Counted from the stretch's first letter, positions 1 to 11,941 are shown. The stretch: DNA of 64,000 nt from Aegilops tauschii subsp. strangulata (GCF_002575655.3 NC_053040.3:360032267-360096266), one strand, 5' to 3'. Notes: generated from the sequence alone by a model not told the origin. Translations and numbers: made by a program.

Positions 1-46
1 GCTCCGTAGGTGTTGGTCCCCTTGTTGCAAGATCCGCACCAGTCAG

Positions 47-64
47 GGCATGTACAATGGTGGC
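47..64. mobile_element. Left end of a MITE split by the Gypsy insertion
   Basis: The bases GGCATGTACAATG begin at 47. Their inverted complement CATTGTACATGCC ends at 9567, beyond the Gypsy element. Joining 1-64 to the sequence after 9262 gives a short element of about 320 bp with 13-bp terminal inverted repeats, so the Gypsy element landed inside a pre-existing MITE. I did not find a convincing target duplication for the MITE, so its superfamily is open. Confidence 0.6.
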
Positions 65-547
65 TGTCGGTGTCAAAACCGGCGGATCTCGGGTAGGGGG
101 TCCCGAACTGTGCGTCTAAGGTCGATGGTAACAGGAGACGGGGGACACGACGTTTACCTAGGTTCAGGCCCTCTCTATGGAGGTAATACCCTACTTCCTG
201 CTTGATTAATCTTGATGAAATATGAGTATTACAAGAGTAGATCTACCACGAGATCGTAATGGCTAAAACCCAAAGAGTCTAGCCTGTAAGACTATGATTA
301 TGATTCTTCTGCCCTCTACGGACTAAACCCTCCAGTTTATATAGACACCGGAGGGGACTAGGGTTGTACAAAGTCGGTTACAGAGAAAGGAATCTTCATA
401 TCAGGACGCCAAGCTTGCCTTCCACGCCAAGGAGATCCTATCCGGACACGGGAGAGAGTCTTCGGTCTTGTATCTTCACAGCCCATCAGTCTGGCCCACG
501 TACCATAGTTCGGATGCCCGAGGACCCCTTAATCTAGGACTCCCTCA
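65..547 (-). repeat. 3' LTR of the Fatima-like element
   Basis: It starts TGTCGGTGTC on the plus strand and ends CCCTCA, giving TG...CA termini in either direction. It is nearly collinear with 8779-9262. In the element's own direction it begins TGAGGGAGTCC. Confidence 0.88.
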
Positions 548-562
548 GTAGCCCCTGAACCA
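548..562 (-). other. Polypurine tract of the Fatima-like element
   Basis: Read on the minus strand, the bases next to the 3' LTR are GGTTCAGGGGCTAC, purine-rich and directly abutting the LTR start. This is where plus-strand DNA priming is expected. Confidence 0.6.
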
Positions 563-970
563 GGCTTCAATGATGATGTGTCAGGCGTGCTAATTGTCTT
601 CGGCATTGCAAGGCGGGTTCCTTCTTCGAATACTCCAACACAGTCTTCAGACTCAACGAACGTGTCCGGCTCTGCAAAACAAATACCACACACCACCGCA
701 GAGAGCATAATATTTCACGAGTCCATTCCGCTGACAACTTTTTGTAGCGTGACATCACGTCACCGCCCGATGTTTATATCGAACCGTTTTTCAGCCTGCC
801 GCTTCGAGAAGCGGTCTCACTGGCACGTCTTGTCAAAGCAGAGATCGTGTCCCCTTATTATGGGATTCTCATCAATATGGGCGTGGGTAATCCAACCATG
901 TCGTCTGCACGACCCTTGGGAACATGCGAGTTTTAAAGCGAGTGGGGAGGCGCTTGATATTCACTGCCTT

Positions 971-976
971 TATAAG
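971..976 (+). promoter_or_regulatory. Candidate TATA box of the antisense gene
   Basis: TATAAG lies 110 bases before the antisense start codon at 1086 and is followed by a CT-rich leader of the type common in plant 5' UTRs. This is position and motif only; no transcript evidence is available here. Confidence 0.4.
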
Positions 977-1085
977 GAGATAACTGATTCCCCTCTTTCA
1001 CCCACGCCTTCTCTCTCTCTGCCCTTCCATTCTCGAGCTCCAGCGCTCAAATCCTCATCTTTTCCGCCTTGAGAAACGCTCGACC

Positions 1086-4000
1086 ATGTCCGGATCTGGA
1101 GCGCAAGGCAAGTGGATGGCCTCCTCCGTCAAGGAGAAGGACATCACCAATCTTCGGGAGGCCGGGTACCTGGCGAAAGAAATCTCCCATCGGCTTCCGG
1201 CCAAGGGGCAAATCGTCCCCACACCAAAACCCAATGAAAGGGTGGTGTTCATCCCCCACTTCGTCCGCGGGTTAGGGTTTCCTCTCCACCCTTTCGTCCG
1301 CGGACTCATGTCCTATTACGGGCTAGATTTCCATGATCTAGCCCCGAACTCCTTCCTCAACATCTCGGCATTCATTGTCGTGTGCGAGACCTTCCTCCGC
1401 ATTCCACCCCACTTTGGACTGTGGCTTAAGATCTTCAACGTGAAGCCGAAGGTGGTGGATGGCCAACACGCGGAGTGTGGACGTGCCATGGTGAGCAAGA
1501 TGCCCAATGTCACATGGCCCAAAGGTACTTTTGTGGAGACCGTCAAAGAGTGGCAGAAACTGTGGTTCTATATCACAGAGCCCCGCGACGCCACCTGGGC
1601 CGCGGCTCCCGAATTCTAGTCCGGAGCTCCAATGCGGCTAACCTCCTGGATAGAGAAGGGCCCGAATTGGTCTTCGTCGGATGAGCTGATAACACTGCAA
1701 ACGCGCATCCAAAGCATGGTGGACAAAAACATCAAGCTCGTCAACGTGATCCAGGTGATGCTAGTTCACCGTATCCTTCCATGCCAGAGCCGGGCCTACC
1801 CTTTATGGGAATTCGATCCGTAGGAGCACCAGACCTTGGAATGGCCCTTCGGAACCACGCACGAAGATATCTGTAAGTTGCTCTTCAAGGGCAACGAGAC
1901 GCCGCCGGAGGCAACCGAGGACCGCGGGCACGCCCTGGCCCATCCCGCCAGTGCGATAAGTATTTCACGTTTCAGGGTGCATACTTTACTTGCTTAGTCC
2001 TGGAGGATATCTAAACCTCACTATTTTTTTCTCTAGGGCTGGACAAAGAAGGCGAAGCGGATTCGGTGTCCGGCTCCGCTGCCCGAGGAACCAGCAATCC
2101 CGCTTCTGACGAAGATGCTGGTTCTGGCGCCCTACCAGGCGCCGGAGAAGAAGGCCAAGGGGGTCCGGAGTGGCCCCCGCCGCAAAGGAGCTTCGGACAT
2201 GACGTCCGAAGACAGCGAGACTCACTCCTCCGCCGCCGAAGACGACGACGAGGAGGAGGAGGAAAGCAGCTCTCCCCCTGAGGGGGGAAGGAAGAAGAGG
2301 GCGGCCTCCACAAATCTGGAGGCGGATGCGTCCAAGAGGGGGAAGAGCTCCCTCACAGATAACTCTGCGTGGGACGTTGACAGCAGCCCAGAGCCGCGCC
2401 CCCGAAACAAGCCCCTGGCCGCATTGTGAGTACTAAGAAACCCTGATGCGTCCATATATCTGACCTCTCTACTTCATAGTTCTAACATGTTGAATTACGC
2501 AATTGCAGTCCGGCCCACGACGGCTCCCTGCGGTCCTCATCGGGGGATTCACTGGATTCAAAGGCGATGGCCAGCGAGTCACCACCGACGGCTCACTCTC
2601 CCAGGCCAAGGGCGACGCCGAGGTGCTGTCCCAAGGACCTTCCCCGGCCAGGGAGAGGTTCAGGAGGCCGTCAGGGTGGCGCCAGAGGATGACTCCTCGG
2701 CCGCCGGACACATGGGGGAGAAAGCCCCCATGGAGACTGGCGATGGGGGCCATATCCAATTCAGCCCCCAGCCGGATACCATCCCAGAGACCTACACGGC
2801 TCCGGAGTCAAGCAAGCAGCCTCCTCCAAAGGGAGGAGATGTGCCTATACCGCCGGTGACCTCTGTCCATCCAGAGGCACCGGATAATCTGTTGGAAGCG
2901 CTACGAGGTGCTTCCATTGTGGAGGAACACTGTATCCTTATGGGTACGGTGGTTGAGAGGGTTCAGTCCGTCAAGTGTGGACTGACCGAAGCCTGCACCA
3001 GCCTGCTAACAGGCTTTGAGGTAAGCGACGCAAAAGAGAAAGCCATAGTATAGACAGTAGCCCCTGAGACACTGTCCGGTGTTCGGAAAGAAAAGCCAGA
3101 CAGAGGATCAAGTAATTTTCGCTGGAAACTAACTGAATATGTCTTATGTGAATAAGCAGGCGTCGTTGCTGGCCACAACCTCTCATGTTGCTGAGGTCTC
3201 CGGACTGAAGCAGAGTCTGGAGAGGGCCGAAGAAGAGCTCGGCCTTGTAAAAAGGCAGCTGGAGGACAAGCAAGGTATGTGGTGACTTGCTGTATATTCG
3301 AAAAGAATAAATGATGTGTGCTGACCATAGTGCTATGATATTTGTAGGAGCGACTACTGAGGTTGAAACCCTCAAGAAAGCACTGGCCGAGGCCGAGGAG
3401 AGGGCAGCGAAGGAACAAGACGCCCGGAAAAAGCATGAGGCCAGGGTTGGGGAGGTCCAGCAGGAGCTCCAGGACACCTTGAAGAAATACGAGTCCTTGG
3501 AGCGCCAGCATGCGGACCAAGAGTACGAACTCGCGAAGGCCCACCAAAGCGCACAAGAGGCCCGGGCCAAAGTCCAAGGCGCCCTCCAGGAAATCCAAGA
3601 GGCCAAGAAGATCGCGGCGGGTAAGGATTTTATTATGCAAAGCAAGTATATGAAGAAGAGGTATCTCTTACTGACCCGGATTTGGAGTTCTCCAGGGCGT
3701 TTGCGGATCTGCCGCGCAGTGTTTCTGACGCTGCTGAATTCTTTCGAGCCGAAGAGGGGAGCTCAACGGAGAAGCTATTCTGGTCGCAATACCTTGCGCC
3801 AGAACATCCGGTGCCCTTTAGCGATCAGCTAAAACAGCTGGTCGAGCTGCATAGGGTGGCCGAACTGGCCATGAAGGACTTAATAATCCGTTTGTGGCCT
3901 GCCGAAGCCATACCCAGCAGCTACTTTGGTCTCGTGAAGCGGCTAGTCAATGCCTGCCCTCGGCTTGACGCCATCAAGCGGTTAGTCTGCATTGAAGGTG

Positions 4001-4179
4001 CGTGGATGGCCTTTGCCCGTGTCAAGATGTAGTGGGCGAAGATGAACGCCGTCACGGTCGCGACCGAGGGACCGCCCGCGGGCAAGGAGCACCGCACGCC
4101 CGAGCGATATTTTAGCGATGTCCTGGAGGGATCCCGCATTGTGGCGGAGCAATGTACGAAGGATGTAATCTTTGAATGA
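1086..4179 (+). pseudogene. Antisense spliced gene of the Gypsy element (putative gypsy-type transposon protein, PF04195-like)
   Basis: Five exons can be proposed: 1086-1955, 2037-2425, 2509-3020, 3160-3274 and 3348-4179. Intron ends include GTGAGT at 2426, GTAAGC at 3021 and GTATGT at 3275, with AG acceptors at 2035, 2507, 3158 and 3346. The first exon resembles the 'putative gypsy type transposon' domain (LREAGYL and FVRGLMSYYGL motifs). The middle is acidic and low complexity, the fourth and fifth exons are heptad-rich coiled coil, and the end reads KDVIFE then TGA at 4177. Lesions: TAG at 1617, TAG at 1821 and TAG at 4030, a frame change near 2600-2640 and another near 3697 within the last exon, and ATAAGT where the first donor should be (1956). 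The function of this family is unknown. The gene runs opposite to gag. Confidence 0.65.
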
Positions 4180-5388
4180 ATACATTCATATTGTCTCGCC
4201 CTATATTACGAAACAAGTTTGGCTATGTAATATAATGTTTGTTTAATATTTTACCTCCTGTGCGGCCGTGTTTATGAAATTTTGAGAGTTGGCCAGTCGT
4301 CGGCTTCATCCCCCACGTAGGTAGTACGGGGGTGTTCGGGATAGAATCTAAACACTCTTGATCCAATTGTTTGGTCCTTCAAGGAGGTGTTTAGCGCAAC
4401 GAACCAGGCAATCGGACTATGTGGCTTTATCACCCTCACTTAGCCATAGGAGTTTGACAATGAAAATTTAGGCGCCGCCCCTAGTATCCAAACAAGGGTA
4501 CCGTAAACACCTGATCGGGTAAGAGCCGATTCATCGCATAATGCGGAAAAAATTGCTAAAGATTTGAAACCTCCGAAGAGCTGACCGAATCTCGCCGCAT
4601 CATGACAGTCAGTTTTCGGCTTTCTCTACTGAGGTGCTCATCCAGATAAACCATGACACAATCGCAGTAGTTCTCCCTTTACTACCCTAGCCGATATAGC
4701 GGAACGTAAGGTAGTAAGCACAAGAGCCGGGCAACCCAACTATTGACCAAAGACATGATTCGGAGCCAATGCATATAATGCTAAATTCGGGGTGCCGAAC
4801 TATATTGTAAAAAGTGTTCGGACTTTGTTGCCGTATTATGGGTCGCAATGAAGCCCCTGGCAGAGTAAAGCGTACCAAAGTGTATGGGTGCAACTTGAGA
4901 AGATTACCCCAAAAAAAGGAAAAAGGGTGTAGTAGGCTAGTGCCATAGAAGTTGGGCCGCAAACAGTTTCCATTATAGTTTGATTAATACATCAAAGCGT
5001 ATTTGTACAAGTGGTGCGATAAGCAACCGGGCTATTTAACACGCCACGGCCAAGGGACAGCTGCGTGCGGGTCCTGAAAACAGGTAGAGTGATCGTTAAA
5101 GAGACCACCTAGAAATTCCCTTGTACGCCAGTGCTTCTTGCCATCTTGGTGTACCCATCCTGTCGAGAGGACCGATGATCAGGTCGTCAGAAGAAGCCTG
5201 CGAAAAAGAAACCTGAAAAGGATAAAAAAGAAAAATTGAAAGTATGTGTGTCCAGGAGCGGTCGAGCCGTATTTTGGATAACATGCTAGTTATGCCTCCG
5301 ACTATGCCCATGGTATTTTGAGTGCGTAGTTATGTACGTGCGGTATGAATGCTGCCACTTGGTTGGGAGTGGGACGAAGGCCAAATTG
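4180..5388. other. Internal region of the Gypsy element without coding capacity
   Basis: In a complete element, reverse transcriptase, RNase H and integrase would lie between protease (ending at 5389) and the antisense gene. I see no such motifs in any frame across these 1.2 kb, only short ORFs interrupted by stops. The pol region has been lost or replaced. Confidence 0.6.
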
Positions 5389-7818
5389 CTAGTCGAGCTC
5401 TTGACGAGCTGGGCTGTCCTGCGGCAGAGTAGTCCGGACTCGTTTGACGGTGTCCGGGAGCTGGGCCGACGAATTAAGGTTCTGCTTGAGAAGGCCACTT
5501 TGTACTTCTGCTGCTAACGCAGTGGTGTGCTCCTCGGTATGGAGGGAGCCTTCCGTGTTTCCATTGACTGTTATGACGCCGCGTGGTCCGGGCATCTTGA
5601 GCTTGAGATAAGCGTAGTGTGGCACCGCGTTGAATCGAGCAAGTGCGGTTCGTCCAAGCAGTGCGTCATAGCCACTGCAAAAGGGGACGATATCAAAGAT
5701 CAACTCTTCGCTTTGGAAGTTGTCCGGGGATCCGAAGACAACCTCTAGTGTGATTGAGCCCGTGTAACGGGCCTCTACACCTGGTATGACTCCTTTAAAG
5801 GTAGTCTTGGTGGGCTTAATTCTTGAGGGATTAATGCCCATTTTGCGCGTTGTATCCTGATAGAGCAGGTTCAGGCTGCAACCACCGTCCATTAGGACTC
5901 GCGTGAGGTGGAATCCATCGATGATTGGATCGAGGACCAGTGCGGCTGAACCGCCGTGACGGATACTGGTCGGATGGTCCCTGCGATCGAAAGTGATCGA
6001 ACAGGAAGACCATGGGTTGAACTTTGGGGCGACTGGCTCCATCGCGTAGACGTCCCTAAGCGCGCGCTTGCGCTCCCTCTTGGGGATGTGGGTGGCGTAT
6101 ATCATGTTCACCGTTTTGACCTGAGGGGGAAACTTCTTATGTCCCCCTGTGTTCGGTGGACGGGGCTCCTCGTCATCGTCCTCGCTTTGCGATCCCTTCT
6201 CCTTGTTTTCGGCATTTAACTTGTTGGCCTGTTTAAAAACCCAACAGTCTCTGTTGGTATGATCGGCTGGCTTGTCGAGGGTGTCGTGTATCTGGCATGG
6301 GCGATCGAGTATTCGGTCCAAATTGGATGAGCCCGATTTGTTCTTTTTGAACGGCTTCTTCTGCTGGCCGGACTTGGAGCCACTGAATCCGGCATTGACC
6401 GTCGTGTCATCGGTATTATCACCGTTGTTTCGACGCTTGTGTCTGTTGCGTCGGGGCTTGCCATTGTTATTTCTGGCTTCCGCAGTGCCAGGTTCGCTTG
6501 CATTGTTATTGCTACGGGCTAGCCAGCTATCTTCGTCCGCGCAAAAGCGGGTCATTTGTGCCGTAAGGGCTGCCATGGACTTCGGCTTTTCTTGACCGAG
6601 GTGTCGGCCGAGCCATTCGTCCCGGATGCTGTGTTTAAAGGCCGCCAGGGCTTCGGAATCCGGACAGTCGATGATCTGGTTCTTTTTGGTTAAGGACCTA
6701 GTCCAGAGTTTCCTGGCTGACTCTCCAGGCTATTGAATTATGTGACTTAAGTCGTCGGCATCCGGAGGTCTTGCATGTGTACCTTGGAAGTTGTCAAGGA
6801 AGGCCTCTTCCAAGTCCTCCCAGCCGCCGATAGAGTTTTCGGGCAGACTGTTCAACCAGTGCCGAGCTGGTCCTTTGAGTTTTAGTGGGAGGTATTTGAT
6901 GGCATGGAGATCATCGCCGCGGGCCATATGAATGTGAAGAAGAAAATCCTCGATCCATACCGCGGGGTCTGTTTTCCCATCGTATGATTCGATGTTTACG
7001 GGTTTGAACCCTTCTAGGAATTCGTGTTGCATTACCTCGTCAGTGAAGCAAAGGGGGTGTGCGGCACCTCTGTATCGGCCCACGTCGCGACGTAGCCCGG
7101 ATGGAGTCCATCTGCGGTTCTCGGCCCGGGCGTGAGTGTGATTGTTGCGTTCGGCTAGATAGCCGTTGTCGCGTGTCGGGGCGTGTCCCCATGATCCATA
7201 GATCAATCTGTGCTGACCTGCTCTACTGTCCAAGTCCCGCCGCAGGTCGTAGTTATGTCCCCGAGCTGTTTTATCTCTTCCTTTGCGGTGAGGTGGGGCG
7301 GGCTGGTGTTCAGCTTGAGTTGCCGCTTTGTCCCGACCACGTGGTGGTCGGTCAGCCGCATTGCTCGATGATGGCACAGGCTCCAGCGCCTCATCATCGA
7401 ACTGAGGTAGCAATTTATGCTTCGGGTAACTTTTGGTTGGGCGCTTGAGGCCGTGTTCCTCGGCTGTCAGGACATCAGTCCATCTATCGTTGAGCAGATC
7501 TTGATCAGCTTGAAGCTGCTGCTGCTTCTTTTTCAGGCTCCTTGCAGTGGCTATTAACTGGCACTTAAAGCAAACGTGCTCGAGAGGTTCCTCAGTCACG
7601 ATAAAATCCTCGTTGCCGAGACTCACCTCCTCCTCGGAGAGTGGAAGATAATTACTGTCCTCCGAGTCTTCGTGTATGGCCTGTTCATCAGGGCTAACTT
7701 GCCCGTCTTCCCGTTCGTCCTTTTCGGAAGTTGCCTCAACGGGGTCTTCATTGTCTTCGGCATCGTCCGGAGATTGTTTTCTCCGGTGCTGGTATTGCTG
7801 TCTTTTCCACGGCGTCAC
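5389..7818 (-). pseudogene. Gag (C-terminal part) and aspartic protease of the Fatima-like element
   Basis: One frame runs from 7818 to 5389 with a single stop, TAG at 6730-6732, where a CAG codon is likely ancestral. The first part (7818-6730) contains the retrotransposon gag domain, with motifs such as PVNIESYDGKTDP, WIEDFL and LKGPARHWLNSLP near its end. After the stop come a basic stretch rich in Arg, Asn and Lys, a zinc-knuckle-like segment with Cys and His (CQIHDT...HTNRDC), and a retropepsin-like segment with VLMDGGCSLNLLY and later ALLGRTALARF. The frame ends at 5389 with no reverse transcriptase. Gag would form particles and protease would process the polyprotein. The nonsense codon and missing pol make this copy non-autonomous. 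Confidence 0.8.
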
Positions 7819-7976
7819 TTGGAGCGGCGCCGCTGACGTCGGCGCTTTGGTTGTATCTCAGGAGGTTTGTCCTCGACTGGGTCTTTCTTGTCGTCGTCGC
7901 TGTTCTCTTTGGGCGTGTCCACCATGTATATGTCATACGAGGAAGTGGTCGTCCAACGTCCGGTAAACGGCGGGTT

Positions 7977-8732
7977 TTAGGCCTCCTCTTCTCCGGCATC
8001 GTCGTCCATACCGTCGATGTCTTCGGAGCCGTAATCGAGCATGTCGGTTAGGTCCTCGGCAGTGGCTATGAAGTGGGCGGTGGGTGGGAAACGAAATTCT
8101 CCGTCATCAGCCTCCAGTTCGAACTGGATATAATTCGGCCGTGAGTCCCCCGCTAAGGAGAGTGTTTTTAATGAGTTTAGCACGTTGCCTAAAGGCGAGT
8201 GCCGGAAGATGTCCGCGGAGCTGAATTCGACGATCGACGCCCGATCAAGCTCGTCGTGCGCGGACGCACATGCTTCGGAACCTGTAGCCGGAAACGTGTC
8301 CGAGGTTCCGATAACACAGATCCCACTTGAGGTTGGGCCTGTGTGCGGCTCCGACGCCGCTGAATCTGCGGCCTCCGTGTCGGGGTTGAGCCTCACGTCC
8401 TCGGATGGCGTGATCTGCTCCGGATCTAGGGCCAGAGCAGTTGCAGGCGCTATCTCCTGGGTATGGTCCGATGACAGATTTAAGTCATGTTTATCGCGGT
8501 GACAGGGAGCGGTTGTCGCAGTCTCGAATCCGTCGAAGATCAAATCTCCGCGGATATCCGCGACGTAGTTCAAGCTTCCGAATCTGACCTGATGGCCAGG
8601 GGCGTAGCTGTCGATCTGCTCTAGATGGCCAAGCGAGTTGGCCCGCAGTGCGAAGCCGCCGAATACGAAGATCTGTCCGGGGAGGAAGACTTCTCCCTAA
8701 ACAACATTGTTGTAGATGATTGACGGGGCCAT
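7977..8732 (-). pseudogene. N-terminal gag-region ORF of the Fatima-like element
   Basis: The start ATG is at 8732-8730, about 46 bases inside the 5' LTR. The frame reads MAPSIIYNNVV, then an in-frame TAG at codon 12, then continues to a TAA at 7977. The acidic C-terminal part has the motif ELEADDGEFRFPPTAHFIA. Downstream, the better-conserved gag reading resumes in another frame at 7818, so at least one frameshift lies between about 7980 and 7820. This leader domain is recognisable from Triticeae elements, but I know of no defined biochemical role for it. Confidence 0.65.
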
Positions 8733-8778
8733 CGAACCTCTTGACGACGACACAGAGGTAATCTCATGAAAGCACCAA

Positions 8779-9262
8779 TGTCGGTGTCAAAACCGGTGGA
8801 TCTCGGGTAGGGGGTCCCGAACTGTGCATCTAAGGTCGATGGTAACAGGAGACAGGGGACACGACGTTTACCCAGGTTCGGGCCCTCTCTATGGAGGTAA
8901 TACCCTACTTCCTGCTTGATTAATCTTGATGAATATGAGTATTACAAGAGTAGATCTACCACGAGATCGTAATGGCTAAAATCCTAAGAGTCTAGCCTGT
9001 AAGACTACGATTATGATTCTTCTGCCCTCTACGGACTAAGCCCTCCGGTTTATATAGACACCAGAGGGGGACTAGGGTTGTACGAAGTCGGTTGCAGAGA
9101 AAGGAATCTTCATATCAGGACGCCAAGCTTGCCTTCCACGCCAAGGAGAGTCCTATCCGGACACGGGAGAGAGTCTTCGGTCTTGTATCTTCACAGCCCA
9201 TCAGTCCGGCCCACGTACCATAGTCCGGATGCCCGAGGACCCCTTAATCCAGGACTCCCTCG
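8779..9262 (-). repeat. 5' LTR of the Fatima-like element
   Basis: Direct repeat of 65-547, with TG at 8779 and CG in place of the terminal CA at 9261-9262. The sequence just inside it, read on the minus strand, starts TTGGTGCTTTCATGAG and should hold the primer-binding site; I could not assign the tRNA. Confidence 0.88.
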
Positions 9263-9567
9263 GCGGCATATGGATACAGATGCCTCATGACAAAAAGTAG
9301 TTTGAGGCACCTACATTTATTTTTTCTCCCCAATGCAAACTACCACTAGTGGGCCTCATTAAGAAATAGAAAATGAAGACTCTAGTACACATGTATCTCT
9401 ACTTTTCACTCCAACTTTTTCAGCTTTTGACACAGGACCACACTTTTTCTCTCCAAGCACTCGCCTCTTGTAGAGGATCCCGCTTCCCTATCCGAACCTA
9501 CTTTATCTGTTATCTGGTCCTACATGGCATGTGAGGCATCACCCTGGGGCTATGCATTGTACATGCC
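9263..9567. mobile_element. Right part of the MITE split by the Gypsy insertion
   Basis: The first five bases are the target duplication copy. The rest ends with CATTGTACATGCC (9555-9567), the inverted partner of 47-59. Subterminal matches also exist (GATGCCTCA near 9280 and TGAGGCATC near 9532). No coding capacity. Confidence 0.6.
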
Positions 9568-9784
9568 TTATCAGCTCAATGCGATTCACAAAAAACCACC
9601 ATATAACTACAAAATGGACATCGAGGTACAAAGAACCTGCTGACTGGGCAGAATTTTAGTTTGTTCCAAAGTAAAAGCCGTAAATATATTAGATGGTCGA
9701 AAGTCCTGTTCTGATCCCGAGCTCAACCATCTATATTTAAGACGGCTGGACGGCTGAGATTTTTCATATGTCTTAGTCGTTCAA

Positions 9785-9853
9785 GAGAAGTGCAGCTGTA
9801 GTTTGGTGAGAAGTGCAGCTGTAGTTTGGTGAGAAGTGCAACTTGCACTTCTC
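9785..9853. repeat. 23-bp tandem repeat ending in a 23-bp palindrome
   Basis: GAGAAGTGCAGCTGTAGTTTGGT occurs at 9785 and 9808, and a third copy begins at 9831. The third copy changes after GAGAAGTGCA and becomes a near-perfect palindrome with 11-bp arms around one base. The rest of 9568-10754 shows no gene I can support. Confidence 0.75.
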
Positions 9854-10687
9854 ACATGGTTGTTTCGCTTAACTGACATCGCACTTTCCAAAATAAAATA
9901 CATGAGAAATTCTTAGGCAACTTAGTAGTATTAATAACAAATCCAATGTTAGAATGTGTAATAGACAAAAACTCCTCCCACGCGTTCTCAAGAATACTAG
10001 CCGCTTTAGCATGTTGTTTTCTGGTTTCTAGGCACTTTGCCTCAAGATCACTAGAGACATGTTATGGAATAGCTAGAGCACAAGCAGGAAAATATGGTGA
10101 TCATTTGAGGTTATGACTTAAATATTTGTGACCACGGGCTAAATGGCCAATTGTAGTACGCTAGTAGCATAGGAAGGATGATGCACAGAGAGCTATGGGA
10201 ACCAGATGTATGGGTCAGTGGCCTACTAGAACTGTAGGACATGGTTGCACTTGCATTGCACACATACCCAAACATACCATACCATATCTTATCTTCCTTG
10301 ATGATGAGTAGTCGTAGCAGCACATTAAATATGACAGTGGTAGTATATTTGTATATAAGGTTGGGGTTGGCCAAATGCAATAAGGAGACGAACTACTGTA
10401 CTGGTACTGCATCCCTAGGAGAATGTTTTTGTGGGCTCCAAAGAATTGGAGCACTTGTTTTATATAGTAAAATGGTACTCCTAGAATTCAAGGAAAACAA
10501 AAGATTAAAAAAGAGGCCAGGTACTCTGGGCAGGATGCAAGGGGCGTGCAAGATGGTGATGAGAATAGGCTAGGGTACCTACTGGCTTAGAAAAATGCCA
10601 TGGTCTCATGGATCGTACAAACGAGCACGCCATGCACTCACAAATGGTCTACCATTTGATAATGTCTCGTGTGTGTAGAGAGAGAGA

Positions 10688-10710
10688 GGGGGGGGGGGGG
10701 GGGGGGGGGG
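10688..10710. repeat. Poly-G tract of 23 bases after a GA run
   Basis: An uninterrupted G run follows a short GA microsatellite just left of the Mutator-like element. The exact length may be uncertain in any assembly. Confidence 0.9.
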
Positions 10711-10763
10711 TGAGGGTGCTTGTCATACATACATATTCTCTCTTTCTCCATTCCGCTGCTTTT

Positions 10764-11941
10764 GAGTTAATTACGCTATTAGTACACAAACTTGCACGGT
10801 GCGTACAAATTCATACATAAAGTTAAAAAATGACACAAATTAACCCTACAACTTGTGTTTGAGGTACATTTACATACATTTCCGTCAGTGACAGTTAACT
10901 CACTGCTAACTTTGCCTACGTGGCACACCAGCGAGGCCAGGCCCGCACTCTCTTATTTGTGGGTCCCACCTATAAGTGAGAAAGAGAAAGAAAAAAAGAA
11001 TAATGTAGCACTGTTGCTGCCTAAACTCGATCTCAAAAGCTCCCGCATAGGGGGTGTTGCACAAGCCAATTAGCCCCTTTCTGTTTGCTTAGTTGCATTT
11101 AGATACACATGTTTATATATCTTAGAAAAGGTCTGGAACAAAAGATTTTCACATTCTATTATTTGAATCGGCAGAATTGTTTTATCTACGTTCAAGAATT
11201 TGTTTCTTTGTATTCTACTATTGAACTAGTTTGAACCATCTGAATAGACTCTTTTTTTTGTAAACCGGGGTAAAAACCAGGGCGCTGAATAAGCCATACG
11301 CGTGCAGATAAATTATAATAAAAATTAGTCCACATGGATTTTGATACGATCCTAGGTCGTTACAGTAATCGCCTTCAGGTTTGGCCCAATAACCATCACA
11401 CCCAAGATACCATATTATTGTCTAAAAAATTATTTATAGAAAATATTTTCTAAAAAATAATAATTATAGAAACTGGTGGTATTTGATCTCTTTTTATTTA
11501 GTGCCTAGAAACAAGTTGATTGACCAGTAGACCGGCGGTCTGACCGGTAAAAATCAGAACCGAAAGGCTAGTCGGCTCGGTTTCCAAAATTATGGGAGAA
11601 GAAACGAAAAGCTCTGGAAGTGATATAAACATAGGTACCTACTTCTACTTCTCACCTCAGCTGCAGTTGCTGCGCAATTTTATTTTTCTATTTATTCTTC
11701 TTTTGCAACTTACAGGTCGGACCCACACAAATAAGGGAGTGCGGGCCCGGCCTCGCTGGCATGCCACGTAGGCAAAGTTAACTGAGAGTTAACATCCACT
11801 AACAAAAATGTATTTAAATGTACCCCAAACACAAGTTATAGGGCTAATTTGTGTCATTTTACAACTTTATGTATGAATACAACTTTATGTATGAATTTGT
11901 ACGCACCGTGCAAGTTTATGTATTAATAGTGTAATTAACTC
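10764..11941. mobile_element. Non-autonomous Mutator-like element (MULE) with long TIRs
   Basis: The element begins GAGTTAATTAC and ends GTAATTAACTC. Inverted repeats of at least 210 bp, continuing weakly to about 260 bp, extend inward from both ends; shared stretches include TTGCACGGTGCGTACAAATTC and GCCTACGTGGCA. The flanks carry a perfect 9-bp duplication GCTGCTTTT (10755-10763 and 11942-11950), the hallmark of Mutator-type insertion. The 1,178-bp element has no transposase ORF, so it would need one supplied in trans. It lies about 1 kb beyond the 3' end of the DOF coding region. Confidence 0.88.

Larger units (their letters stand above)
65..9262 (-). mobile_element. Full-length non-autonomous Gypsy LTR retrotransposon (Tat clade, Fatima-like)
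   Basis: Two direct LTRs (65-547 and 8779-9262) bound the element. Gag and protease remnants are on the minus strand, so the 8779-9262 copy is the 5' LTR. The flanks GTGGC (60-64) and GCGGC (9263-9267) are a 5-bp target duplication with one transition. No reverse transcriptase, RNase H or integrase motifs follow the protease, so the element depended on another for movement. A plus-strand antisense gene occupies the 3' third, as known for Tat-clade elements such as Grande. By hand the LTRs differ at about 17 sites (16 transitions) plus three small indels, about 3.5%, which suggests an age of the order of 1-1.5 million years at the usual grass LTR rate. Confidence 0.85.
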
